Assembly: GCA_003555395.1 (NCBI GenBank)
Contig: PWHU01000081.1
Location: forward strand, 1-44,489
Length of the DNA: 44,489 nt
Direction of reading: 5' to 3'
DNA from: Thermoplasmata archaeon
Lineage (GTDB): Archaea > Thermoplasmatota > Thermoplasmata > Halarchaeoplasmatales > Halarchaeoplasmataceae
The translations under genes and the position numbers were made by a program. The notes under the pieces were generated by a model. That model saw only the letters and a program-made list of their open reading frames with translations. It was not told the DNA's origin and did no database searches. Below, in pieces: positions 14,721 to 24,400 of the stretch (position 1 is the stretch's first letter; each line of letters opens with the position of its first letter).

Positions 14721-15676
14721 CTAGATCCCTCCTTCTCCTTCATCAGCGAGACGTAAAAATCCTCAAGATTTGATCTCTCAGGGCTGTAAGACACCACTTT
14801 GAATCCGTTCTCAACGACTTCTCTCAGTATCTCAGCAGTTGAGACCGGGTCCCCATCGGTTTTGGTCAGTCTCAGTCTGTTCTCACCAAGCTTTTGCACC
14901 TGATCGATGACTTCCATGTCTTTCAACTTATTTAGATCGTGCTCATTTATCGAATTCAAAAGTTCCACATCTATCAGGCGGTACTGCTTCAATATCTCGT
15001 CTATCTTTTTGACGGAATCTCGTTCTATGACCTTTCCACCGTAGAGGAAGATAACTGAATCGCAGACCCTACTGACCTCGTCTAGAAGGTGGGAGCTCAA
15101 GAACACTGTAACGTCCTCCTTTTGAAAGCTCTTTATGAGCTCCCGGATCTCCTTAATACCCTCTGGATCCAAACCTAAAACCGGCTCGTCCAATATCAAA
15201 ATCGAAGGATCGTGAAATATAGATCTAGCTATCGCCAATCTTCTCTCCATCCCTGTACTGAATGTGCCTATCTTCGAATCCTTCCATTTCAACAGGTCTA
15301 CCATCTTCAGCACTTCCTCTATCCTCTGATCTATCTTTTCTTTAGGCATGCGATAGACCCTGCCGAAATAGTTGAGGAACTCAGCCGGTGTCAGGTAACT
15401 GTAGACTCCGGGTACGCCTATGAGTGAACCGACGTCCTTCAACGCGTCTTTTGGATGTCTGTTAACATCGAAACCGTTGATAAGCGCTCTTCCAGATGTT
15501 GGTTTGATCAGGTTGGTGAGTATCTTTATCGTGGTGGTCTTTCCCGCACCGTTAGGACCGAGGTAGCCCACGATTTCTCCTCTCTCTATCTCAAAAGAGA
15601 CTCCGTCAACTGCTCTTACACCGTCTCCAAACTCCTTGACTAGTCCTTCCGTCTTTATCACGATGCTGTCGGCCAT
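14717..15676 (-). CDS. ABC transporter ATP-binding protein
   Basis: A 319-residue ATPase that powers the ABC-2 permease encoded directly downstream. Walker A is GPNGAGKTT at residues 40-48, Walker B is ILILDEP at 159-165, and the H-loop lies in FLSSHLLDEV. The signature motif reads FSTGM (139-143) where most relatives have LSGGQ or LSGGM, and the D-loop region is VLGLDP rather than TxGLDP. The C-terminal 100 residues match the extra domain of ABC-2/CcmA-type ATPases. It is first in a three-gene operon, followed by permease and CARDB protein. Confidence 0.92.
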   Translation of the reverse strand: MADSIVIKTEGLVKEFGDGVRAVDGVSFEIERGEIVGYLGPNGAGKTTTIKILTNLIKPTSGRALINGFDVNRHPKDALKDVGSLIGVPGVYSYLTPAEFLNYFGRVYRMPKEKIDQRIEEVLKMVDLLKWKDSKIGTFSTGMERRLAIARSIFHDPSILILDEPVLGLDPEGIKEIRELIKSFQKEDVTVFLSSHLLDEVSRVCDSVIFLYGGKVIERDSVKKIDEILKQYRLIDVELLNSINEHDLNKLKDMEVIDQVQKLGENRLRLTKTDGDPVSTAEILREVVENGFKVVSYSPERSNLEDFYVSLMKEKEGSR

Positions 15677-15758
15677 GTTGTATAGTCTTGAATGTTTTCC
15701 GGTTATTTATCTATTTTCTAGGTCTGCGTTACAGGAGATTGTTTTATGATCCTCTTGA

Positions 15759-18233
15759 CTAGGCTTTCTCTCTTTTCATCAAGAATGCTAAGACGATTAT
15801 AACTACTGCCGCGAATAAAAGAATCGACCACCATACGATGAAAGGATCTTCTTCCTGCTCTTCCTCTATCACAGAAACAGTAATACTAGTTGTACTCTCC
15901 TCATCCTCATCTTCATGACTGATGATCTCAAGTTCGAAAGTCCCATTTTCTTCAGACTGCCAGGTAAAATTGCCTTCGTACACCTCGTCGGATCCGAGCG
16001 TGATTTCTTCACTATCTTTTAACTCGCCGTCTACTCTGAATTCGATGGTCTGCCTGCCCTGGATTTCTCCAGTATTCGTTACGGTATACTCTACAACGAC
16101 TTCTTCCCCTTCTACGACTTCTTTATTGTAATCGACTATATCTAATTCAAAGAACGGTTCACGTAAAAAGTGTGCTGTTATCTGCTTGTTGTCGTCCATA
16201 GTTATCGTTATTTCAGATTTTTCTTCTTCTCCTTCGGGCACATCGCCTTCCCAGTGGCTGAACACCCGATCGTCTTCAGGTATAGCTTCTACGGTCACGT
16301 CTTCTCCTTCCGTATAAGTGTACGTATCGGGCTCAGGTATTGTAGTTCCGCCTTCTTCCGCTTCTATAACTAGTTCAAATTCGACTTCTTCTTCTATCTC
16401 TTCAAAGTGCGCGGTGATATCGTGATCGTCTTCCATTGTTATGGTAGTCGAGTTGGATAAGGTATCATCTATTGTTCCATCGTCGCCAGTCCAATTCACA
16501 AATTTGTAACCTTCGTCAGCTACCGCTTCTAACTCAACGACATCTCCTCCTTCATAAGTATGCGTGCCTTCAACGGGTTCTACTACGCTACCTCCGTCCG
16601 TCGATCCTATCGTAAGACGATATTCAACACCAGGATCTTCCTCTTCCACTGAGAACTCGCTCTCCCATCGATCATCAAATTGCTGATAAAACTCGACTCT
16701 AACGTCATAAGTGCCCTCATCATCTTCAGAGTGTTGGAAAGTTACCGTAGTGGATTCACCGTGTTCTACGTTCACACTTTCATTCTCTACAAAAGAATCA
16801 TCGATGTATAGTTCTACAGCATCAACTCCCGTCTCCTCACCGATATTCTCAACCTGACCTTCGATGGTTAGTGTTTCGCCAGAACCTACAACTTCCGGCT
16901 CGATCGACCAATCCCGTAGAACGAGTTCAGCTTCATCCTCATCTTCTTCCACTATCTCGAATGAACTGTGCCACGTGTCGTCAATCCCTTCCTTTGTTCC
17001 ACACCACGCATGGATATGTACATCGTATGTGCCTTCTTCGCTCTCCGAATGAGTATGCATGAACGTTTCTGTCTCGCTAGGATCTAACGTATTCCAATTC
17101 GTGGATTCATAATCGCCGTCTATGTACAGTTCTGCAGACACGTCGCCGGTCTCATCGCCCACGTTCGTTATCTCGCCCTCTATGGTTACGGTCTCGTCAG
17201 ACTCAACCGTTTCCGGACTTACAGACCAGCCGGAAAGTTCGAATTCCGGAGTTCCATCCTGAATATCTGATATGTCCAAATCGGAACTCCATGTGTAAGG
17301 ATAATCTATCCAATAAAAATTTATCACGTCTCTAGCGCTCTCACCCTGCTCTTCATAAGGATACGGATTACCTGCGGTATACTCCTGATTATGATCGTCA
17401 TATGGGTTATAGGTATAAACGCTAGTACCCCTAGCGTCCCAATGCATTATGTGATCACCCATATAACCCGCTCCAAGGCCGGATATCCTCTGAGATCTAG
17501 AGTCCCAGTTCTCCCAATTATCGCGGATATGATGAAGTTGATCCTCCCAATGCCATCCCGAAACGTACGCGTCAGCGGCGATACCCATCCTGTGCGAATA
17601 TCCACCGAAGTTCCTGTATCCACTGATTATTATCACTGGTTCACCCGTTGATGTCCTAAGACCCTGTAAAAAATCTACGACTTCATAAGTGATCGACCAC
17701 TTGAATTGACCTCTCTCCGGGTCCGTAGTCCTTCTGCCGTCAGTATCATGATCGAGGCCCACGAATACAGTCTGACCGTCGGCATCGGCGTTGCAGTAAA
17801 ATTCACGTAGAACGAAATTAGGAATATCCAACGGGTTTATGTTGAGATCATTAGTTACGTAAAGATATCCCTGGTCAGTCGATACTTCTGGAGTGTATAT
17901 ATGATGGACATAATTTCCATCGAGCTCGTCTCCTGGTTGTATACCGTCCCAGCTACCGGTTTGGTGCAGGTGATCATAGGTATCGTCGTTCATGTAAACC
18001 TCCCACGTATCCTGATACATCTCCCAGCCGTTATCATTATACTTCACACCCGTTCTCGTTTCCTCATAGTTCCAGCTCTCAGCGATGACCGATTCAAGGT
18101 TTCCTTCGTTCGACCTTAAATCACCTAATCCGGCAGAAAAAATGGTCGTACCAGAGAACGTAGCTATTAAAAGTAGTAGAACCGCCAGAATAGGGAAAAA
18201 TTTAATTTGCTTTTTCATTTTTTCCTGCTCCAT
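15759..18233 (-). CDS. Surface protein with M15-like peptidase domain, CARDB and InlB-type repeats
   Basis: An 824-residue secreted protein with a signal peptide (about 8-35) and a C-terminal membrane helix (798-819). Residues 140-275 resemble M15/VanY-type metallopeptidases: SGYRNFGGYSHRMGIAAD gives His214 and Asp221 as zinc ligands, and IMHWDAR gives His264. Then come CARDB-like domains (330-428 and 438-530), two InlB-type repeats (537-612, 618-691), a third CARDB-like domain (695-790) and the anchor. M15 enzymes cut D-Ala-containing or similar peptide bonds in cell-wall peptides; here the substrate is unknown. A minus-strand GTTATATAC element about 20 bases before the ATG suggests a near-leaderless start. 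The third CARDB copy closely resembles those at the end of the giant subtilisin. Confidence 0.85.
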   Translation of the reverse strand: MEQEKMKKQIKFFPILAVLLLLIATFSGTTIFSAGLGDLRSNEGNLESVIAESWNYEETRTGVKYNDNGWEMYQDTWEVYMNDDTYDHLHQTGSWDGIQPGDELDGNYVHHIYTPEVSTDQGYLYVTNDLNINPLDIPNFVLREFYCNADADGQTVFVGLDHDTDGRRTTDPERGQFKWSITYEVVDFLQGLRTSTGEPVIIISGYRNFGGYSHRMGIAADAYVSGWHWEDQLHHIRDNWENWDSRSQRISGLGAGYMGDHIMHWDARGTSVYTYNPYDDHNQEYTAGNPYPYEEQGESARDVINFYWIDYPYTWSSDLDISDIQDGTPEFELSGWSVSPETVESDETVTIEGEITNVGDETGDVSAELYIDGDYESTNWNTLDPSETETFMHTHSESEEGTYDVHIHAWCGTKEGIDDTWHSSFEIVEEDEDEAELVLRDWSIEPEVVGSGETLTIEGQVENIGEETGVDAVELYIDDSFVENESVNVEHGESTTVTFQHSEDDEGTYDVRVEFYQQFDDRWESEFSVEEEDPGVEYRLTIGSTDGGSVVEPVEGTHTYEGGDVVELEAVADEGYKFVNWTGDDGTIDDTLSNSTTITMEDDHDITAHFEEIEEEVEFELVIEAEEGGTTIPEPDTYTYTEGEDVTVEAIPEDDRVFSHWEGDVPEGEEEKSEITITMDDNKQITAHFLREPFFELDIVDYNKEVVEGEEVVVEYTVTNTGEIQGRQTIEFRVDGELKDSEEITLGSDEVYEGNFTWQSEENGTFELEIISHEDEDEESTTSITVSVIEEEQEEDPFIVWWSILLFAAVVIIVLAFLMKREKA

Positions 18234-18258
18234 GGGATGATTTTAGGTATATAACTAT

Positions 18259-18325
18259 CTCTTTTACAATACTTATAATCTCCGGAAAATGTAGATCCAC
18301 AAAGATTCTATGTGATGTAAAAGAG
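18259..18325. promoter_or_regulatory. 10-bp inverted repeat in the divergent M15/STAND promoter region
   Basis: CTCTTTTACA (18259-18268) and its exact complement TGTAAAAGAG (18316-18325) are separated by 47 bases between two divergent genes. It may be a pair of half-sites or a hairpin in a transcript. The winged-helix protein encoded next door is an obvious candidate binder, by inference. The rest of this intergenic stretch holds only AT-rich promoter-like sequence. Confidence 0.4.
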
Positions 18326-18375
18326 GATGATCTCGACCGAATAATAAAAAATATGCCTAATATTATCGAGCGTGG

Positions 18376-18388
18376 ATTTTATATATAT
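18376..18388 (+). promoter_or_regulatory. TATA-like element for the winged-helix STAND ATPase gene
   Basis: TTTTATATATATC lies about 50-60 bases before the ATG at 18437. It falls inside the longest version of the ORF (from 18353), which argues for the downstream start. Confidence 0.45.
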
Positions 18389-18436
18389 CAAAAACGATTT
18401 GCCTCTTACACACATCGAAGAACTACCTTACTAGTG

Positions 18437-21400
18437 ATGAAAAATATGAAAAAAATAAGCGACAGAGACAAGATACTACTTCACCTCTCGCATCATAAGG
18501 AATATGAGAGTGAAGATGTCGTCCCCCACGGCGTGTGCCAAAGAGGTATATCTGAAAGTATAGACCTGAATTATGATCGTGTAGGGGATTGTTTAGAAGA
18601 ATTGATACAGCAGGGATTAGTGAAACGTGAAGCTCGGTCCGTAGTAGGTCTCCAGCGCGACAGGAAAGTTTACTTTCCCACTGAAGAAGGCTATGAAAAA
18701 GCGGAGGATGAGCTTCGTGAGTCCTTAGGTGAGAAAGAGGTCACCGTGAAGACCAGAGATGGTGAAGAGAGGGTGAGATTAGAGGACATCCACGGGTATA
18801 CTGACGACGAACATCCCATGCTGTCCGGTTTGAAGAAGATGAACGAAGACGGTTTGATCGACCTTACTAGAGAAGTAGAGAATAGAGAAGATATCTTCGT
18901 AGGACGTGAAGACGAGCTTGAGAAGCTCAAGGAAGTGATGCAGAAAGTTGAGGAGCAGGGGTGCTCTATCATCTTTGTTACAGGTGACGCCGGAGTTGGA
19001 AAGACACGGTTAGTATCTGAATTTAAAGACTACGCGACTTCACACGGCTTCGAATTTCTAGCGGGCAGTGCTCACTACGACACTTCTGAGCCATACCTGC
19101 CTTTAAGGGAAGCCTTTGAAGAATATATGGAAAAAAGAAGTGAGGATATCGAAGATTTTACCAGCATGGCGTTGCTGGGTACGTCGGTAGGTGAAAAGAG
19201 TATAAAAGTAGAAGATAAGAAGATGTTCGACGCCGAGAGGACGGCGGACTGGAACAAGAGTACAGAGAGGGTAAGAGAAATAGCTTCTAGAAAACCTCTC
19301 TTAGTACTGTTAGACGATATGCAGTGGTCCGATCAAGCGACTTTACAGCTCTTACACTATATGATGAAAGAACTTTCAGATTCTCCTGTACTTTTCATCG
19401 TGGCTTTTCGATCCGAGGACGTGATAGAAGACCACGCCTTGGTGGAATTCAAGAGGAGAATGGTGCGTGAACGTCTCTTCTATGAGTTACAGTTAGAGCC
19501 GCTTGATAGCGACGACACGAGAGTGATCATAGAAGGCGAAATAGGAAGTGAAGACCCACCGGACGGTTTTGTTGAATTGGTGCATGATACTGCCGAGGGG
19601 AATCCTCTTTTCATACGTGAGGTCTTAAAGCAGATGTTAGAAGAAGGGGAGGTGGACCTAGAGAAAGGAGAATATCCTGAAAGAGTAGAAACCGCAGATA
19701 TGTTGGACGTTATCGACGACATTGTCAACAGAAGGATCAGGAGATTGAGTGATACTGCTGAGAGAGTTTTGTATAGGGCAGCAGTTATCGGAGAAAAAGT
19801 TCCTTTCGAACTGTTGACAAAAATGGTGAAGATGGATGAACTCGATCTGCTAGACCATCTAGATAACTTGGATAAGACCGGCCTGATATACGAGGACTTT
19901 TCTTCAGAAAATTTCATCTTCTCACATGGTTTAATACATAAGGCGATCTTCGATGGGATCTCGATGAGAAAGAGGGAGAAGATCCACCAGTTGGTCGCGA
20001 AAGGGATGAGAGAGTTATACAAGCAACGCGGAGAACTCGAAAATTATTATTCAGATTTAGCTTATCACTACGAAAAAGGAAAAAACTACGGGAAAGCGGT
20101 CGAAAATTACTACAAGGCCGGACAAGAGGCCGAAGAAGTTTACGCACACGAAGATGCCATCCAGATGTATCAGCATGCCTGTGAACTTTTGGAGAGAAGT
20201 GATGAGGACACTAGTATCGAGAAGATCACAGTGCTCGAGAAGATAGGCGACGCTAACAGGATCATAGGGGAGTACGAAGAAGCTGTAGAGTATTACAAGA
20301 GAGGTATAGATACAGCTCGAAAGGGAGAAAAAAAGGCCGGCCTATGCAGGAAGATAGCAAAAGTTTACGAAGAAAAAGGCGATTTTGACAGTTCTCTGCA
20401 GGAATGCGAAAAAGGATTCAAAATGGTGGATCAGGAATCGAGTGTGGAAGGTACAAAACTGCTTGGAAGTAAAGGCTGGGCGTTGTTGAGGAAAGGGGAA
20501 TATGACAAGGCTGAAGACATATTCTCCCGCAGGATAAACATCGCCGAGACCTTAGGTGATAAAAAAGAGGCTGCTCAAGCACAGCACGATATGGGCACCG
20601 TTTATCTACAGCTAGGTAACTATGAAGCAGCCTTGGTCCATCTGCAGAACGCTCTTGAGATGAGAAAAAAGATCGATGACGAGTCTGGTTTAGCAAGCAC
20701 TTTAAACAATCTAGGTATACTCTATGACGGTAAAGGAGAATTGAATAAGGCTCTTGAGTATCACAAGAAGGGGCTAGATATAGACAAGAAGATAGGTGAC
20801 AAATGGGGGACCGCTATCTCTTTTAATAATATAGGCACACTTTACCTTCGCAGCGGTGAACTTGATAAAGCGGTGGAGAAATATAAGCGTAGTATGCAAA
20901 TAGAAGAGATGATAGGAGATAAAAGAGGGATCGCATCTTCTCTCAGTAATTTAGGGAGAGTTCACCTGCTCAAAGAGGAATTCGAAGAGGCTTTGGAACA
21001 TTTTGAACACAGTCTAAATATATGCGAAGATATCGGGGCAAAGCTCTACAGTATAGACGCTTTGAGCGGTCTCGCAGAAACTAAGCTTTTGGAAGGCGAT
21101 TTAGAGGAGGCGTTTGTGAAAGCCGAAGAAGCTGTCGATAGGGCCGAGGAAGTAGGAGTTGAAAGCATGGAAGCCACAGCTCACAGAGTTCTGGGAATGG
21201 TATATAGGGAGAAAGAAAAATTTGTTAGAGCAGAAAAAGAGTTCCAGAAAGGTAAAAATTTATTGGAAGAAGTCGGCGAAAAGGTCGAGATTCCGCCGCT
21301 CCTCCATGAATATGGATTGTTGTTGAAAAAGATGGGGAGGAAAAAAGAAGCCGAACGTGAGTTATGTAAGGCAGTACAGATGGCTGATGAGATGGGCATG

Positions 21401-21442
21401 GAATTTTGGGCGGAGAAGTGTGAGATCGAGCTAAACGATTAG
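18437..21442 (+). CDS. Winged-helix STAND ATPase with TPR repeats (paralog 1)
   Basis: A predicted signal-integrating regulator of about 1001 residues. Residues 4-90 are a winged helix with DVVPHGVCQRGI and a basic wing, likely DNA-binding. A STAND/AAA_16-type NTPase follows: entry motif FVGREDELEKL, Walker A GDAGVGKTR (183-191), Walker B LLVLLDD (288-294) and a GNPLFIREV motif. The second half is about ten TPR repeats of roughly 40 residues (LNNLGxLYxxKGELxKAL), which bind partner proteins. STAND ATPases switch between closed ADP and open ATP states when the repeats sense a ligand. The ORF extends to 18353, but a TATA-like element inside that extension favours ATG 18437 or 18446. It has a close paralog at 28453-31581. 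Confidence 0.88.
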   Translation: MKNMKKISDRDKILLHLSHHKEYESEDVVPHGVCQRGISESIDLNYDRVGDCLEELIQQGLVKREARSVVGLQRDRKVYFPTEEGYEKAEDELRESLGEKEVTVKTRDGEERVRLEDIHGYTDDEHPMLSGLKKMNEDGLIDLTREVENREDIFVGREDELEKLKEVMQKVEEQGCSIIFVTGDAGVGKTRLVSEFKDYATSHGFEFLAGSAHYDTSEPYLPLREAFEEYMEKRSEDIEDFTSMALLGTSVGEKSIKVEDKKMFDAERTADWNKSTERVREIASRKPLLVLLDDMQWSDQATLQLLHYMMKELSDSPVLFIVAFRSEDVIEDHALVEFKRRMVRERLFYELQLEPLDSDDTRVIIEGEIGSEDPPDGFVELVHDTAEGNPLFIREVLKQMLEEGEVDLEKGEYPERVETADMLDVIDDIVNRRIRRLSDTAERVLYRAAVIGEKVPFELLTKMVKMDELDLLDHLDNLDKTGLIYEDFSSENFIFSHGLIHKAIFDGISMRKREKIHQLVAKGMRELYKQRGELENYYSDLAYHYEKGKNYGKAVENYYKAGQEAEEVYAHEDAIQMYQHACELLERSDEDTSIEKITVLEKIGDANRIIGEYEEAVEYYKRGIDTARKGEKKAGLCRKIAKVYEEKGDFDSSLQECEKGFKMVDQESSVEGTKLLGSKGWALLRKGEYDKAEDIFSRRINIAETLGDKKEAAQAQHDMGTVYLQLGNYEAALVHLQNALEMRKKIDDESGLASTLNNLGILYDGKGELNKALEYHKKGLDIDKKIGDKWGTAISFNNIGTLYLRSGELDKAVEKYKRSMQIEEMIGDKRGIASSLSNLGRVHLLKEEFEEALEHFEHSLNICEDIGAKLYSIDALSGLAETKLLEGDLEEAFVKAEEAVDRAEEVGVESMEATAHRVLGMVYREKEKFVRAEKEFQKGKNLLEEVGEKVEIPPLLHEYGLLLKKMGRKKEAERELCKAVQMADEMGMEFWAEKCEIELND

Positions 21443-21460
21443 TTTTATTTTTCTTTTTTT
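21443..21460 (+). terminator. Oligo-T tract after the STAND gene
   Basis: The tract TTTTATTTTTCTTTTTTT starts directly after the plus-strand stop at 21442. Archaeal polymerases terminate at such tracts. It lies within the last codons (lysine-rich end) of the convergent gene, so it does double duty. Confidence 0.45.
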
Positions 21461-24400
21461 AATTCTTCCAATGAGTTAAGGATCTTCCTTGATAAGCTGG
21501 GTCCGATGCCTTTAACTTCTTTCAGGTCCTCTTTCGAAACGTCTTTCATATCTTCTATGGAACGATAGCCCTCTTCGTAAAGATTTTCGGCTTTAGAAGA
21601 TCCGACCCCTTTGAGCCGCTTAAGTTCTTCTAAAGCTTCCTCTTTCGATATCTCTTCAGGGGTTCCTTCATCTTCTTCTACTTCTTTTTCAGTATACTCT
21701 ACTTCCTCTTCCTTCGATACAGGCGTAGGAAGTGGTTTTTCTCTTCTAGCCGTTGCCTCGGTGATCTCCTCTGTCTCTTGCACATCTTCAGGTTCAAATT
21801 CTTTTTCAGGTCTCCATGTATCGAACTCTTGACTCCCTTTCGTCTCTTCACCCTCATAGGTGATATTCAATTTGTAGTGGTCTCTCACATCTTCGTCCTC
21901 TTTGTGCACAGCTCTTAAACAGACTTCCGAACTCTCCCCTTTCTCTGCGGATCGAGGTATATCTACATTGACGAGAACGAGTTCGTCGCTCTCTCCTTCC
22001 ACTACTATCTCATCCTCTACTTCCGTTTTCCAGCCCCTTGTAGACGATTCAACTGCAAGTTCGTAGGTCTCGCTCCCTTTACCGTGATTGGTAACTACGA
22101 AATCGTATGTATAACTTCTATCGAGTTCCATCTCGATCTGATCTTCCGGCCCAGTGACTGAAACATCATGTGATTCACTATTATAAAACAGAATGAAGAA
22201 TAATAAGATTACGGGGACGATCATGGCTAAAAGGCCCACAAGCCAAAATTCCACAGGCAGCAGTGTACTTTCCTCCGCTTCTTCTTCAAAATGCACAGTG
22301 ATAGATATGTCATCTTCTATAGTGATACTAATCTCCTTTTCGTCTGCTTCGTGTTCACCGGTCCATTCGACGAACTTCCAACCGTCTTCCGGCTCGGCGG
22401 TAAGCACAACTTCGGTCCCTTCCTCGTATTCATCTTCATCAGGATATAGCTCTACATCTCCTTGACCTTCTAAATCAACCGTAAGGCCATAGAGTCGGAT
22501 GAAGTGTGCTGTCAAAGTCTTATCTTCATCCATCACTATGGTTATCTCCTTCTCCTCTTCCTCTCCTTCGGGCACGTCTCCTGACCACTCTGTGAAGTTC
22601 CATCCTTCCTCAGGAACCGCTCGTATCAAGATCATCTCCCCCTCGGGATAACTGTATGTCCCATGCTCAGGATCCGTGGTGCCGCCTTCCTCTTCGTTAA
22701 TGGTAAGGTTATACTTAGTGATGTCTTCTTTGAAGTGCACAGTTACCTCTTTATCTTCATCCATCACTATGGTTATCTCCTTCTCTTCATCGCTGGTTAC
22801 GTCACCGGACCAGTGACTGAAGGCCCAACTCTCAGCGGAGATAGCTTCGACAGTGACTTCCTCTCCTTCTTCGTAGGTATGTGTACCTTCCTCAGGCTCG
22901 GTAGAACCCTCTCCTTCAATACTTATAGTAAGGTCATACTTTTCCTTCTCTTCCACGGTCAAAGTAGTCACGGGAGATACTACTCCTTCAAAGGTGGCTG
23001 AAACATCATACTCTCCGCTCTTTTCTTCGTAAAAGATCGCTACGTTCTCTTCGCCATCAACTTCAGATATATTCTCCCACTCGAACTCCGTCACATCGTC
23101 CGTTATCAAGTTACCGTATCTATCATTGCCTTCTACAGTGAACTCTAATTCCTCTCCAATAGATACGGATCGATCAGCGGAAGGATAGATAGTCACTTGT
23201 TCTAAATCCGCGGCCTCTACCGTCAAGTGAGCGGTATCTTCGGATCCTTTGTACTCACCATATACGGCCCAATCTCCGACGAATTCTGAGGTATACTCGT
23301 TTGCATCCCATCCGCCTCCTGCTTCAGCTTCTATACTCCAGTTAGTCTCTTCCGTTACATCTCCTATCTCGTTGTCGAATACATCATAGGCGGTAGCGTT
23401 ATAGGTCACGTTACCTCCCGCTGTAGTGGTCTCCTCCTGCGGCTCTATAGCTATATTTTCAAGTTCCGCCGACTCTACCGTTAGAGTGGTCACAGCCGAT
23501 TCCACCTCTGCACCTTGTCCCGTGATCTCGTGTTCCCCCGCATCTGTGTCGTAGTAGTAGAAGTCCACTGCACTCTCACCATCGTTTATCACCACTTCTG
23601 TAACTACTTCTCCCCCGGGTTCCTCTCTAAACTCATAGGGACCTTGAGAAGTAGTTGTAAGACCGATTGTCAGATCCCCCATCGTCACCTCGTCACCGTC
23701 TTCATCCAACCGTTGGATCGTGAATCCCTCTTCGTTGCCGGCGGTCATGGTCTCGACTGGGTCTAAATAAACCAGTTCATGCGCTTCTTTCGGCTCCAAG
23801 TAAAAATCTTCTGTCAAATCTTCACCGGGCGGTAAAGTGATCTGAACTACATCGTCTTGATGAGCCGGCACCTCGGTCACTTCTAAAGCGTATTCGGTGT
23901 AGTCAGCATTTAGGTCTTCGAACAGATAACTTGCATCTGCGGAGAGGTCGTGCGTTTCCACCTCGTTGCCGTCCAAGTAGAGCGTCACTTCACCGGCGGA
24001 GGCTTCCTCTCCCTCATGCCCATAGACAGTTCCACCGATAGATCCTTCTTCAGCCTCTAGTGCAAATAACGCTAGGAAGCCGACGTTCGAGTGTTCACCG
24101 CCATCCCACGTGAGTGTGGTCTCCCAAGGGTGATCGCCGTCGTGAACAGAGGTAAAACCCGTGACACCGTGTACCTCAGAACCGTCTTCATCTCCGATAG
24201 CGTGAACTACGTCACTCAAATTTTCATCATCGAATCTCGGATCTTCAAAGTCTCCGCCGTCACGACATGCGGCACCGCCTATGACGAAGACGTTCGAGGA
24301 AGAAGGTGCGGATGTCGTTCCTATGTGAAAACCGGTCTCATTATCCACGCCGGTCTCAGCAGCGGTCGCAGCATCTTCGAATCCGACCGTGTAAGGGCCT

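Noticed and set aside
18353-18436. N-terminal extension of the winged-helix STAND protein
   Set aside because: It overlaps the likely TATA element and adds no sequence shared with the paralog.
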